Origin: UBA3103 sp002365855 | GTDB lineage: Bacteria; Bacillota; Desulfotomaculia; Desulfotomaculales; Pelotomaculaceae | Direction of reading: 5' to 3' | Length of the DNA stretch: 31,525 bases | Assembly: GCA_030627625.1 (NCBI GenBank) | Contig: DAOURR010000022.1 | Coordinates: 1-31,525, forward strand | Shown here: in pieces, positions 15,027 to 23,338 of the stretch | How positions within the stretch are numbered: position 1 is the stretch's first letter | How the letters are laid out: each line of letters begins with the position of its first letter | Position numbers and translations under genes: made by a program | Notes under the pieces: generated by a model | What the model was told of the DNA's origin: nothing | Database searches by the model: none | The model's input: the letters and a program-made list of their open reading frames with translations, nothing else

Positions 15027-15877
15027 CTAGGTTTAATCTCTTCCAGGTCCAGGCTGATATCCAGGGACTTTACCGAGTGTGTCAGCGCCCCCACCGAGAT
15101 CAGATCCACTCCCGCAGCAGCAATTGCCTTGATGTTTTCCTCGTTGACCCCTCCGGATGCCTCTATCAAAGCGCGGCCAGCCACAAGGGCCACGGCCCCG
15201 CGCATTTCAACCGGATCCATATTGTCCAGCATGATGATATCTGCCCCTGCCCGGAGGGCTTCTTCTACCCCGGCCAGGTTTTCCACTTCCACCTCGATCT
15301 TGGCGGTGTGAGGGACATTGCGCCTCGCCGCTTCCACAGCCTGCGCTACCCCCCCGGCCATCTTAATGTGGTTGTCTTTGATCAGCACTGCGTCATAAAG
15401 GCCGTAGCGGTGGTTCTGCCCTCCCCCCATCCGCACGGCGTATTTGTCAATCATCCGTAAACCGGGGGTAGTTTTTCTGGTATCAACTATTTTCGCCTTT
15501 TCACCTGCCACTAATTCCACCAGGCGGGCAGTCCTGGAGGCGATGCCGGACAGGTGTTGAAGAAAATTAAGCGCCAGTCGCTCTCCGGTCAGGATCACCC
15601 GTGCACTACCGGTAACTACGGCAAGCACTCCGTCCTTTTCTACTCTGTCTCCATCCCGCGTACTGGGCTGAAACCCGGTAGAAGGGTCCAGCTGCTTAAA
15701 CACCAATTCTGCCAGCTGCAGCCCGGCGACCACGCCACTTTCTCTGGCTACAATGTACCCGGTTGAGACGGCATCCGGCGGAATTGTGCTGTTAGTCGTA
15801 AGATCACCTGTTCCCAGGTCTTCGTCCAGGCATCTTTCCACTAATTTTTTTAATCCTAACGGGTTGAGTTCAAACAT
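15020..15877 (-). CDS. nadC: Nicotinate-nucleotide pyrophosphorylase (quinolinate phosphoribosyltransferase)
   Basis: This 285-residue enzyme converts quinolinate and PRPP to nicotinate mononucleotide in de novo NAD synthesis. Diagnostic segments are EDLGTGDLTT, the LNFLQHLSGIA helix, DTRKTTPGLR (quinolinate binding), GGGQNHRYGLYDAVLIKDNH, and the barrel-end motifs EVEV, MLDNM and EASGGVN. Starts at ATG 15877 with GAGGT upstream. nadA and nadB lie about 6 kb upstream on the same strand, so the usual nadABC group is split here. nadC instead follows a lipoprotein gene with a 23-nt gap and may be co-transcribed with it. Confidence 0.97.
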   Translation of the reverse strand: MFELNPLGLKKLVERCLDEDLGTGDLTTNSTIPPDAVSTGYIVARESGVVAGLQLAELVFKQLDPSTGFQPSTRDGDRVEKDGVLAVVTGSARVILTGERLALNFLQHLSGIASRTARLVELVAGEKAKIVDTRKTTPGLRMIDKYAVRMGGGQNHRYGLYDAVLIKDNHIKMAGGVAQAVEAARRNVPHTAKIEVEVENLAGVEEALRAGADIIMLDNMDPVEMRGAVALVAGRALIEASGGVNEENIKAIAAAGVDLISVGALTHSVKSLDISLDLEEIKPRS

Positions 15878-15900
15878 AGTAACCTCTAATTAAACTGTTT

Positions 15901-16974
15901 TTAAATTTCAAACCTTTGTTTAAGGAATTCTACGGTAAAGTCCTCAAGAGAAGTCTTTTGCGGGTCAAACCCTTTAACCAGGGCCTGGGCATACTCCTTA
16001 TCAAAATTATAGACACCTTCACCAACGTCTCTGGCGATCCCCTTGCGAATATTTAAATAACGGGCAAGGCCTGCGTTCAGGTTCTTTTCGATCCACCCCT
16101 CCCAGGTGTACGGCACGTCTTCCTCAAACTTGTTGTATAGCTGCTCGTCTTTTTTCATTTTCCTGGCCATAAACTTAAATGACCAGCTGCCGGTAAAAGT
16201 TCTGAAAAATGGAGTGCCAAATTCATTGAACACCGTGGCCCAAATGATTTCAGGGCTGCTGCTCCAACGCATTGTGTACAGCGAATCCTTGTCGCGGTTA
16301 AAGCCGGCGGCGCCAATGAGCCGCATGTTTAGCATCAGTTCGAGGGCTTCCGGCTTTTTCTTCAGCTTGATCCCGGTCTCCTTCTCCATGAACCCTATAA
16401 TATCAAAATCTTTTTCTACCCTGCCGGCCGTGATATCGGCCTTTTGCTTCAGATAGGGGACAATTCTTTGATAGTGAGGCAGTGCGTAGTTTTCCCCATA
16501 CCATGAATAAAAATCAACAAGGGTATTTCTATTTTTCCCAAAAAACCGGTCCCTTTTCATAAATTCAATGATCTCGTCCGGGCTAGCCGTCTGTTTTTCT
16601 TTCTGGATCAGCCTCTCAGCCATCTGCTGGTAATGGTAATCGGTCATGATCTCCGCCAACTGGGATCGACGGTGGTCGTCCCATTTGCTGTATGTTTCAT
16701 AAAGCCAGCTATAGTGAACAGAGTATTCACTGTCCCAAACCGTCTGCTCGTCCAAACTTGCCCACATCTGGGAACTTTTTACGTTGGCCCGGTAAATTTC
16801 CTCCGATGACTCGAACAAGAAAACGCTGAAGTCCTCCGGCTTTATTACCAGGGGCTTTGACTCGGTCTTTAAAGACAACCAGGAGGAGCAACCTGAAACA
16901 AGGAGAGACAAAGTCAGGACCGCTCCCAGTAACACGATAAGTCTAATTGCCCTTGACGCTTTTATATTTAACAC
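15901..16974 (-). CDS. Lipoprotein of unknown function, possibly a degenerate DUF4932-like protein
   Basis: This 357-residue protein has a type II signal peptide: basic N-terminus, hydrophobic core (11-26) and lipobox LVSGC with Cys29, so it should be lipid-anchored outside the membrane. The mature part is rich in aromatic and charged residues (SWLYETYSKWDD, RFFGKNRN) and mostly helical. A central segment ATVFNEFGTPFF (246-257) followed by WIEKNLNAGLARYL recalls the HEF.H and downstream layout of DUF4932 zincin-like proteins, with both histidines missing, which would mean no metallopeptidase activity. That link is an inference. GTG start with GGGGGTG about 10 nt upstream. nadC follows closely. 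Confidence 0.7.
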   Translation of the reverse strand: MLNIKASRAIRLIVLLGAVLTLSLLVSGCSSWLSLKTESKPLVIKPEDFSVFLFESSEEIYRANVKSSQMWASLDEQTVWDSEYSVHYSWLYETYSKWDDHRRSQLAEIMTDYHYQQMAERLIQKEKQTASPDEIIEFMKRDRFFGKNRNTLVDFYSWYGENYALPHYQRIVPYLKQKADITAGRVEKDFDIIGFMEKETGIKLKKKPEALELMLNMRLIGAAGFNRDKDSLYTMRWSSSPEIIWATVFNEFGTPFFRTFTGSWSFKFMARKMKKDEQLYNKFEEDVPYTWEGWIEKNLNAGLARYLNIRKGIARDVGEGVYNFDKEYAQALVKGFDPQKTSLEDFTVEFLKQRFEI

Positions 16975-17163
16975 CAGCTCAACACCCCCGAAACAAATCC
17001 TTAAAACAGTCCCAATATTTAACTCTATTTACTACTATAAAATTCACTACTGGAAGGAATTTTCCTGCATGATAAAGAGAAAACGAATGTAATTATTAGA
17101 TGGCTATAACAGCAGCTGCTATTGCACTACTTTAACTCAGCCTCGCTTTCTTGGTGCTAGAAG

Positions 17164-17203
17164 CAAAATAAAAAGCTGTAACACTAAAATATGCTACAGC
17201 CTT
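17164..17203 (-). terminator. Intrinsic terminator after the zinc-ribbon gene
   Basis: The minus strand reads GGCTGTA ... TACAGCT followed by TTTTATTTT (17165-17173), a 7-bp stem with one G-U pair. It lies about 90 nt beyond the stop. The rest of the 316-bp gap 16975-17290 is AT-rich and shows no gene; it must contain the promoter of the lipoprotein gene, which I could not place. Confidence 0.65.
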
Positions 17204-17290
17204 ACAAACTACCAACCAGCCTTTTGCATGAAAAAGCGCGCTAAAGGGTCATAATACCTGTCTTAAGCCAAAGAATTAACCAGCCTGTGC

Positions 17291-17602
17291 TTAATACCTG
17301 CTGCTCTTATTAAAGCAGTCGCGGCAGTATACCGGCCGGTCTCCGCTAGGTTTGAACGGCACTTCTGTTTCAATACCACAGCTCGCACAAGTGGCGGCAT
17401 GCATTTCACGCTGGGGACGGGCGCCACTGCGGCTAAAGCCACCGCCGCTGCCGCTGTTTCTTTGTTTGCGTGCAGCCCTGCATTGTGGGCAGCGACCGGG
17501 CAGGTTGGTGAAACCCTTCTCGGCGTAAAACTCCTGCTCGGAAACAGAAAAGTTGAATTCTGCACCACAGTCACGGCAGGTTAGCGTTTTGTCTTGATAC
17601 AT
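17291..17602 (-). CDS. Double zinc-ribbon protein
   Basis: This small 103-residue protein has two Cys4 zinc sites. The first (C9, C12, C38, C41) is in the conserved context TLTCRDCGAEF ... QEFYAEKGF ... RCPQCR of the probable zinc-ribbon family; the second (C72, C75, C93, C96) is in TCASCGIETEVPF ... VYCRDC. A Gly/Ser/Arg-rich linker (about 45-66) joins them and could contact nucleic acid. The ATG at 17602 has GAGGAGG upstream; the frame is open ten codons further but without a start signal. Proteins of this family are common in Firmicutes and deltaproteobacteria; a role in RNA or DNA binding is an inference. Confidence 0.85.
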   Translation of the reverse strand: MYQDKTLTCRDCGAEFNFSVSEQEFYAEKGFTNLPGRCPQCRAARKQRNSGSGGGFSRSGARPQREMHAATCASCGIETEVPFKPSGDRPVYCRDCFNKSSRY

Positions 17603-17732
17603 TGAAATCCTCCTCAGAGATTTTTTGCCCAATGGTACAGGTGATTCACTTATCTTTGATCTCCCTTACCAAAAAGCAAATGAGAAGGATAAATGAACTG
17701 AACCTAGCATGACCTTCCTTGAGCTAATTAAT

Positions 17733-17761
17733 ATTTTATCTTTTCTTGAGGTGAAAGTAAA
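17733..17761 (-). promoter_or_regulatory. Promoter of the zinc-ribbon gene
   Basis: On the minus strand TTTACT (17756-17761), 17 nt, TAAAAT (17733-17738). It would give an unusually long leader of about 125 nt for such a small gene; no clear terminator or riboswitch fold was recognised in it. Confidence 0.5.
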
Positions 17762-17801
17762 ATATAAAGTGAAAATTTTTTTGATATTTGGTGTTTTATT
17801 T

Positions 17802-18464
17802 TCATTCAGTTGAACAGCTTTGATTCTTACCGGCCAGCAAGTGAATATCCTCAATCCGGACATGCAAACCACAGCTTTTCTGCAGTACCATATTCACCAA
17901 ACCAGTATGATTGATCGACATCATACAAAAACCCGGTAAAAAGCTAACCCTGCACCCAAAGCAGGGTTCGTTGCGAATCCTGCCGGCAATACCCTCAAAT
18001 CCGATCATGTGGTAAGCAACAACATCCTTGACCTCCTGATCGCGGGAATATTTAGGCCCCACTACCCAGGTATAAAGCAGCCCGGTAACCGGCTCTGCTT
18101 TAATAACTTGCAGGACATGGGGTATCGGACAGCCAGCCCCCATCGGCCTCCCAAGGACAAAATCTCCTTTTTTTATCTGCATCTTTTCTACCAGGTCGGC
18201 CCTGAAAGGGAGGACAATTTTTCGCGCCGAAATTTCCCCCGGCATCGGGCCCAGCACAAAGTCATAATCATGTCCCAGAACGTCCTGCTCCGGGTAGATC
18301 GCGTCGGTGCAAATAAAGGTTTTTTGTTCTGGCTTCCGCTCATAATAATAAGGACAGTCTGAGTAATTTTTCATTCCTGTTTTAACTGTGCGCAGGAAAT
18401 TCTTACAGCTGCTCTCACCACACTGGCCGCAGTTTTTTCCCGGAGGGAGCCATGGTTGCAGCAT
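17802..18464 (-). CDS. Cysteine-rich Fe-S protein of the ABC/GTPase module
   Basis: This 220-residue protein starts with a four-cysteine Fe-S motif, CGQCGESSC ... CPYY (C12, C15, C20, C37), like the Fe4 domain of the corrinoid Fe-S protein and related electron carriers. The remaining 180 residues form a domain I do not recognise, with further cysteines in GAGCPIP (112), PCFGC (168, 171), GFC (180) and KSCG (198). No membrane segment. ATG at 18464 lies one base behind the stop of the GTPase gene (TAATATG), with GGGGTG upstream, so tightly coupled. It probably carries or receives a metal cluster handled by the two NTPases before it. Confidence 0.75.
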   Translation of the reverse strand: MLQPWLPPGKNCGQCGESSCKNFLRTVKTGMKNYSDCPYYYERKPEQKTFICTDAIYPEQDVLGHDYDFVLGPMPGEISARKIVLPFRADLVEKMQIKKGDFVLGRPMGAGCPIPHVLQVIKAEPVTGLLYTWVVGPKYSRDQEVKDVVAYHMIGFEGIAGRIRNEPCFGCRVSFLPGFCMMSINHTGLVNMVLQKSCGLHVRIEDIHLLAGKNQSCSTE

Positions 18465-18465
18465 A

Positions 18466-19176
18466 TTATTCACCCCGGAAGAGGTACTCGGCAACATGGC
18501 CGTCAAGTTTTTGAATTACCCCAAAATGATGTTTCCAGCCGATTTCCTTCTTGCCCACACAAATGGTGCAGGTTCCAAGCGGCGGGTTGCCTTTCAGCAT
18601 CAAGGTCTCTTTGTCAATGTCTTTAGAATTTGAAATCAAATCGTAAAGACGGTGCAGGGAGGTGCCCTGAAGGGCGTTCGTTTCGAGGAGGATGACCCCG
18701 GGATGGACTTCTCTGATTTTTTGAATCAGCACTTCTCTCTCCGCCTGGCTGACCAAATCGATCTTTGTAATCACCGCTATATCGGCCAGACTGACCATCG
18801 CGCCCATTTTTTCAGGCGCGTGTATACCTGATATGGAGCTTAAAACGACAATCCCAAGTCCCTGGTTTAGATAAGGCGCGCAGCGCAGGCACAGGCCGGC
18901 GCTTTCTACTATCAGCAGGTCCGCGGAATTGCCTTCCGCCCACTCCAGGGCATCCGCCATGACCATTACCCCGGCGTGATCCGGGCATAAATCACCTGAA
19001 TAGAACTTTTTTGTCACGATTTTAAATTCTTTTTTTAATTCAATATCTTCATATGCTTTTACCACGTCAATTTTCAGAAAAACAATCTTAATACTATCCA
19101 TAAGTTTTTTAATAATCTGTTTTACCAAAGCAGTTTTACCGGCAGACGGCGGGCCTGCGATCATCAAGAGTTTCAA
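18466..19176 (-). CDS. HypB/UreG-like P-loop GTPase
   Basis: This 236-residue protein is of the SIMIBI class. It has GPPSAGKT (8-15, Walker A), an LKIDV strand, LLIVESAGLCLRC (87-99) at the place where HypB and UreG have their metal-linked switch, and TKID (137-140) as the base-recognition motif. Extra cysteine pairs, CLRC (96/99) and CTIC (203/206), and CPDH (64-67) could bind a metal. HypB and UreG insert nickel into hydrogenase and urease; no such target enzyme is in the window. TTG start with GAGGTGG 7 nt upstream. It lies 32 nt behind a stand-alone ABC ATPase gene and touches the Fe-S protein gene. A metallocentre-assembly role is an inference. Confidence 0.8.
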   Translation of the reverse strand: MKLLMIAGPPSAGKTALVKQIIKKLMDSIKIVFLKIDVVKAYEDIELKKEFKIVTKKFYSGDLCPDHAGVMVMADALEWAEGNSADLLIVESAGLCLRCAPYLNQGLGIVVLSSISGIHAPEKMGAMVSLADIAVITKIDLVSQAEREVLIQKIREVHPGVILLETNALQGTSLHRLYDLISNSKDIDKETLMLKGNPPLGTCTICVGKKEIGWKHHFGVIQKLDGHVAEYLFRGE

Positions 19177-19208
19177 AAAATCACCACCTCACAAAGTTAT
19201 TATGTTTT

Positions 19209-19988
19209 TTAATAAAAGTTAACAGCCAATAAATCTTTAGTGATCGTTTTGCCCGCTCTCAAGTTTTCCCTGATCACACTGACCCGGTTGTCCAGTTCCA
19301 GGAGGTTCTGGGCGGCCCGGACCTCTGACTCGCTCCGGTAAAGGACCATCTTTACGGAACCGTGCTCCATGATGATCCGCTTTTTAGTCAGCAGTGCAAT
19401 GACCGGATCGTGCGTGACGAAAATGACAATCTTACCGGAATCATGGATAATCCTCAGAACTTCCTGTTTGAAGATACCGGCGTTCTCTATCTCATCCAAC
19501 AGAATAACAGGGGCAGCACCGATCAGGATCGCGTCAGCTATCATCAAGGAACGTGTCTGTCCTCCGGATAGTATGGTGACTCTGGATTCCGCCGTGATCT
19601 TTTCTCCGGTAAATTTGTTTGCCAGCTCAATTGTATCGCCTACTATGCCAAAATTTTTGATACCCCGGGCCCTGGCGTGAATTTGCAAGAATTCTTCCGC
19701 AGTGAGGTCTGCAAAACATTTGGTTTTTTGGGTAATCATGGCTATTGGTTTGAGGGAAGGGTTGTTTCTAACCTCATCATCTGGCACCTCCCCGTTCAAG
19801 AGAACCCGGCGCCGGGTGGAGGTGTCTCCCTGGGCCAGAAGTTCGATATCCGTAATAAAAGCTGTTTTCCCGCTTCCGGTCGGTCCAACGATAGAAACTG
19901 TCTCCCCTGCGCACAAGGTAATGACTGAAAAGTTTTCACGGACTCCTGCTTTGTCTAAACCTGGCATAATTGTTATATCCCGAACCAA
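19209..19988 (-). CDS. Stand-alone ABC-type ATPase
   Basis: This 259-residue ATP-binding cassette has GPTGSGKT (35-42), Q-loop Gln87 in MITQKT, signature LSGGQ (140-144), Walker B VILLDE (161-166) and switch His193 in FVTHDP. There is no permease or binding protein in the operon, and the C-terminal 50 residues (charged, VRAAQNLLELDNRVSVIRENL) are unlike usual transporter cassettes. It starts at TTG with GGGGAGA 6 nt upstream, and is the first of three genes with the GTPase and the Fe-S protein. A soluble role, as in Fe-S or cofactor enzyme activation, is more likely than transport; this is inference. Its 210-bp upstream region has no clear promoter. Confidence 0.8.
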   Translation of the reverse strand: MVRDITIMPGLDKAGVRENFSVITLCAGETVSIVGPTGSGKTAFITDIELLAQGDTSTRRRVLLNGEVPDDEVRNNPSLKPIAMITQKTKCFADLTAEEFLQIHARARGIKNFGIVGDTIELANKFTGEKITAESRVTILSGGQTRSLMIADAILIGAAPVILLDEIENAGIFKQEVLRIIHDSGKIVIFVTHDPVIALLTKKRIIMEHGSVKMVLYRSESEVRAAQNLLELDNRVSVIRENLRAGKTITKDLLAVNFY

Positions 19989-20198
19989 GTGAACTCTCCC
20001 CTTTCAAAAACTATCATCTATGTAAGCTATGTGTCCTGTACACAAAAAGCTACTTGATTAGCAGCGCTTTTATATGGGAATATATACTACCAGGATCTAG
20101 CTCTTTTGTTGTATTATTAATACTGTGGGAAAGATTAACCATTGCTAGAAAATTCTATTTATTTAGAGTGTAAAAGTATATTTGAGGAGGCAACAGTA

Positions 20199-20408
20199 TT
20201 GAATAAGCTCGTCACCGTGGCGACTTTTTTTAACGCCAGCGAGGCTTATATAATTAAAGGCCTGCTGGAAAGCGAGGGTATAGAGGCTATGATTTTTGAT
20301 GAAAACGCGGCGGCCTATACACCTATAGTGATAGGGGGGGTCAGGCTTGTGGTCAGGCAGTCTGACCTGGAAAAAGCGAAAAAAATATTGGAACAGGACA
20401 ACAGTTAA
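20199..20408 (+). CDS. DUF2007 small protein
   Basis: This 69-residue protein, starting at TTG 20199 with GAGGAGG 8 nt upstream, matches the DUF2007 (putative signal-transducing) pattern: VTVATFFNASEAYIIKGLLESEGIEAMIFDENA ending in GGVRLVVRQSDLEKAKKIL. The family has a small ferredoxin-like alpha/beta fold and is thought to be regulatory, perhaps a PII-like ligand sensor; its role is not known. The gene stands alone on the plus strand, divergent from the ABC/GTPase/Fe-S operon and convergent with the methyltransferase gene. An in-frame TTG at 20142 would lengthen it but has no ribosome-binding site. Confidence 0.85.
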   Translation: MNKLVTVATFFNASEAYIIKGLLESEGIEAMIFDENAAAYTPIVIGGVRLVVRQSDLEKAKKILEQDNS

Positions 20409-20430
20409 AAAACCCCTTCTTGTGAAGGGG
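20407..20430 (-). terminator. Intrinsic terminator of the THUMP methyltransferase gene
   Basis: On the minus strand CCCCTTC-ACAA-GAAGGGG is followed by six T residues (20407-20412), a perfect 7-bp stem with a tetraloop, 76 nt beyond the stop. The T run overlaps the stop codon of the convergent DUF2007 gene. The same hairpin has no T run in the plus direction. Confidence 0.8.
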
Positions 20431-20505
20431 GAACTGATTGAGACACTGTCGTTGGATGTTGTTGTATGCTTTGTTTCAGAGTCATCAAGCTCTACACATA
20501 TGGCT

Positions 20506-21672
20506 TTACGTATGCGGCCTCAGCTCAACCGGAACGTTTTTTAACTGCCGGGGCGGGCGGGGGCCATAGTACTGGAAGTAGTTGCACTGGATCCTTCCAT
20601 TATAAAGCTTACGCTTTTTAGTGGCCCTCTTACCGAAAAATCGCTCAAAATCAGGATGGGATGTAAGAATGTAAAATGACCAGGTCTCCATTCCCTTGAA
20701 AGTATTGCCCATTTCCACGTACAGGCTTTCCGCCTGCCGCACTTCCCCAAGACGCTCACCATAGGGCGGGTTGCAGATAATGCAGCCGTATTGGTGTTTT
20801 GTACGCAAATCCGCCAGGGGGAGTGTCTGAAAGAAAACCTTTTCCCCGACCCGGGCCTGACGGGCATGATAGCGCGCCAGGCTGAGCACCTTTCCGTCGA
20901 TATCCGAGCCCAGTATATGTACCGGCCGACCGGGGCAGGCCAGCTCACCAGCCTCCTGCCTGGCCCTGTCCCACAATTCTTTTGGAATGGCGGGCCATCT
21001 TTCCGCGTCAAACTCCCGGTTTAGTCCCGGCGCAATGTTCAAGCCAATCAGCGCAGCCTCGATAGGTATCGTGCCGGACCCACATAAGGGGTCTATGAGT
21101 GTTTGCCCGGGTCTCCAGCGGCTCAACAAAACCATCGCCGCCGCAAGTGTCTCCTTAAGCGGGGCCTGGCTCCCCAGCCTGCGGTATCCACGCTTGTGAA
21201 GTCCAGCCCCGCTGGTGTCAATGGTCAGGGTGACGACATCTTTGAGAAGCGCCACCTCAATAGTATATCGCGGGCCTGTCTCTTCAAACCAGTTGCGCCT
21301 GTACTTTCTTTTCAGTTTCTCTACAACCGCTTTTTTGACGATAGCCTGGCAGTCCGGTACACTGTAAAGCCCGGATTTAATAGACTTGCCCTGGACCGGA
21401 AAAGCGGCGTCCTCCGGGATCCAGTCCTCCCAGGGAAGGTCCTTGGTCTGTTGGAACAGCTCTTCAAATGTTACCGCCTTGAATTCTCCCATTTTCAAAA
21501 GCACCCTGTCGGCAGCTCTCAGCCACAAGTTAGCCCTGCAGACGGCCTCTTTGTCAGCGGTAAAAGTAACCCTCGCATTTTCTACATTAACATCCTCGTA
21601 ACCCAGTTCTCTGACTTCTCCTGCCACCACCGACTCCAGTCCGAATGTAGCTGTGGCAATTAATTCAATCAT
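20506..21672 (-). CDS. THUMP-domain class I SAM-dependent RNA methyltransferase (RlmL/YpsC type)
   Basis: This 388-residue protein is close in length to Bacillus YpsC. It has an N-terminal ferredoxin-like/THUMP region (1-165, ending in DTSGAGLHKRGYR), then a Rossmann methyltransferase with DPLCGSGT (194-201, SAM binding), a GSDID loop (255-259) and catalytic NPPYGERL (301-308). The family modifies guanine N2 of 23S rRNA; YpsC-like proteins were long annotated as N6-adenine DNA methylases because of the NPPY motif. ATG with AAGGTG 8 nt upstream. Separated from nadB by a terminator (21700-21730) and ended by another (20407-20430), so probably a monocistronic unit. Confidence 0.93.
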   Translation of the reverse strand: MIELIATATFGLESVVAGEVRELGYEDVNVENARVTFTADKEAVCRANLWLRAADRVLLKMGEFKAVTFEELFQQTKDLPWEDWIPEDAAFPVQGKSIKSGLYSVPDCQAIVKKAVVEKLKRKYRRNWFEETGPRYTIEVALLKDVVTLTIDTSGAGLHKRGYRRLGSQAPLKETLAAAMVLLSRWRPGQTLIDPLCGSGTIPIEAALIGLNIAPGLNREFDAERWPAIPKELWDRARQEAGELACPGRPVHILGSDIDGKVLSLARYHARQARVGEKVFFQTLPLADLRTKHQYGCIICNPPYGERLGEVRQAESLYVEMGNTFKGMETWSFYILTSHPDFERFFGKRATKKRKLYNGRIQCNYFQYYGPRPPRQLKNVPVELRPHT

Positions 21673-21699
21673 CTCATATGCACCTTTTTATGATTTTTG

Positions 21700-21730
21700 T
21701 AAATAAAGAGGCGGGTCATTTACCCGCCCC
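21700..21730 (-). terminator. Intrinsic terminator after nadB
   Basis: On the minus strand GGCGGGT-AAATG-ACCCGCC is followed by TCTTTATTT, a perfect 7-bp GC-rich stem 11 nt beyond the nadB stop. Confidence 0.75.
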
Positions 21731-21740
21731 ATAAATCGTT

Positions 21741-23324
21741 TTATCGCCTGAAGATAATATGCTTCTGCCAGCGCGGGTGGTTATCCGGACAGTCAACACG
21801 ATAGTGCCCCCCGCGGCTTTCCCTGCGCGCCAGTGCCGCCTCGGCGACCAGTTCGCCCACCTGGAGCATGTTTTTTACTTCCATCTGCTCAGCGCAGGTC
21901 ACGCTGTGGCGCTTGAGGTGGCCCCAGTGATCAAAAAACTCCAGGGCCTCTTTCAGCCCGTTGCCGCTGCGAACAGGGCCGGCCTTTTGCCCCATCAGCA
22001 CTTCCAGGTCCCGGCGCAGCCCCTGGTAATCGATCGTCAGGGGATCTAAAAGCCAGTCGCAGGCAAATTCCAGGCGGTGCGGGCGGTAATCTTTTAAAAA
22101 CTTCTGAGTCTCGTGCACAATCCTCCCGCCAAAAACCAAGCCGTCCAGGAGGGAGTTGCTGGCAAGCCTGTTAGCTCCGTGCACGCCGGGGCATGACACC
22201 TCGCCGCAGGCATAAAGACCACTGATACTAGTTTCCCCGACCAGGTTGGTTTTAACCCCGCCCATCATGTAATGCGCTGCGGGCGACACTGGTATCGGGT
22301 CGATGGTGATATCAAGGTTATATTCTGCACAGGTCTTGGTGATGTTCGGAAAGCGCGACCTGATTTCGTCAGGATCCATATGGGTCAGATCGAGATAAAC
22401 AATGCTTGAAGATGTTTTAGCCATTTCTTTTAAAATAGCTCTGACTACAATATCTCTGGGAGCTAACTCAGCCAGGTCGTGACATAACGGCATGAAACGC
22501 TGTCCCTGGCAGTTCCTCAGATAAGCCCCTTCACCGCGCACCGCTTCTGAAATTAAAAAGCGGGGGGCGCCGGGCAGGTTCAACACGGTGGGGTGGAACT
22601 GGATGAATTCCATGTCCATAACTTCAGCGCCAGCCCGGAAAGCAATGGCGATACCGTCCCCAGTAGCTATCTCCGGGTTGGTGTTATGTTCAAAAATACG
22701 TCCCAAACCGCCCGTGGCCAGGACAACCACTTTGCCCCGGAAAACTTTGAAGGCTTTTTTCTCCCGGTCAAAGGCCAGCACACCGTAGCAAGTATTATCC
22801 CGGACCAGGAGTTCTGTAACATAATGGTTCTCAAGTACCTTGACCTTGTCTGTTTCCCGGACACGCTGGGTCAGCACCCGCTGGATTTCGGCGCCGGTGG
22901 CATCACCGCTGGCATGCAGTATTCGCCGCTGGCTGTGCGCGCCCTCCCTGGTCAGGGCAAGTCCATGGCTATCCATATCAAAAATAGCGCCCATCTGCAT
23001 TAGTTCCCGGACCCGGTCCGGCCCTTCATTTACCAGCACTGCCACTGCCTCCGTATCGCAGAGGCCTGCCCCTGCAACCAGGGTGTCTTCCCTGTGCAGA
23101 GCAGGGGAGTCCGAGTCCCCGAGGGCGGCCGCTATGCCTCCCTGCGCCTTATCGGTGCCAGTATCTATCATGGTTTGCTTGGTCAGAACTGTCACAGAGC
23201 CACCGGCGCAGGATGCTGCCAGAGCAGTATATAGCCCGGCAATTCCGCTACCCAGGACCATATATTCATCATCTTCCTGGGGCAGATCCCGGGTATCAAA
23301 ATTCAGCATGTATTTTTCAGGCAA
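21741..23324 (-). CDS. nadB: L-aspartate oxidase
   Basis: This 527-residue flavoprotein oxidises L-aspartate to iminoaspartate, which NadA condenses with dihydroxyacetone phosphate. It has the N-terminal FAD motif GSGIAGLYTAL, the DKAQGGIAAA stretch and catalytic-region landmarks HRILHA-like (RRILHASGDATG), EFIQFHPT, GVHGANRLASNSLL and a C-terminal helical domain. In an anaerobe the electron acceptor would be fumarate rather than oxygen. TTG start with GAGGAGGG about 8 nt upstream; an ATG five codons later is an alternative. Its ribosome-binding site abuts the nadA stop, so nadA-nadB is an operon. Confidence 0.97.
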   Translation of the reverse strand: MPEKYMLNFDTRDLPQEDDEYMVLGSGIAGLYTALAASCAGGSVTVLTKQTMIDTGTDKAQGGIAAALGDSDSPALHREDTLVAGAGLCDTEAVAVLVNEGPDRVRELMQMGAIFDMDSHGLALTREGAHSQRRILHASGDATGAEIQRVLTQRVRETDKVKVLENHYVTELLVRDNTCYGVLAFDREKKAFKVFRGKVVVLATGGLGRIFEHNTNPEIATGDGIAIAFRAGAEVMDMEFIQFHPTVLNLPGAPRFLISEAVRGEGAYLRNCQGQRFMPLCHDLAELAPRDIVVRAILKEMAKTSSSIVYLDLTHMDPDEIRSRFPNITKTCAEYNLDITIDPIPVSPAAHYMMGGVKTNLVGETSISGLYACGEVSCPGVHGANRLASNSLLDGLVFGGRIVHETQKFLKDYRPHRLEFACDWLLDPLTIDYQGLRRDLEVLMGQKAGPVRSGNGLKEALEFFDHWGHLKRHSVTCAEQMEVKNMLQVGELVAEAALARRESRGGHYRVDCPDNHPRWQKHIIFRR

Positions 23325-23338
23325 AAGTAACCCTCCTC

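Noticed and set aside
17263..17574. Minus-strand 103-codon frame in another phase over the zinc-ribbon gene
   Set aside because: It is a shadow of the cysteine-rich zinc-ribbon frame, which has clear metal-binding motifs and a strong start.
17666..17872. Minus-strand 68-codon frame between the Fe-S gene and the zinc-ribbon gene
   Set aside because: It overlaps the 3' end of the Fe-S gene in another phase, crosses the promoter of the zinc-ribbon gene and has no family resemblance.
19209..19988. ABC importer operon
   Set aside because: No permease or substrate-binding protein accompanies the ATPase; its neighbours are a GTPase and an Fe-S protein.
21103..21663. Plus-strand 186-codon frame over the methyltransferase gene
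   Set aside because: It is antisense to a gene with clear SAM-binding and NPPY motifs and has no start signal or recognisable domain.
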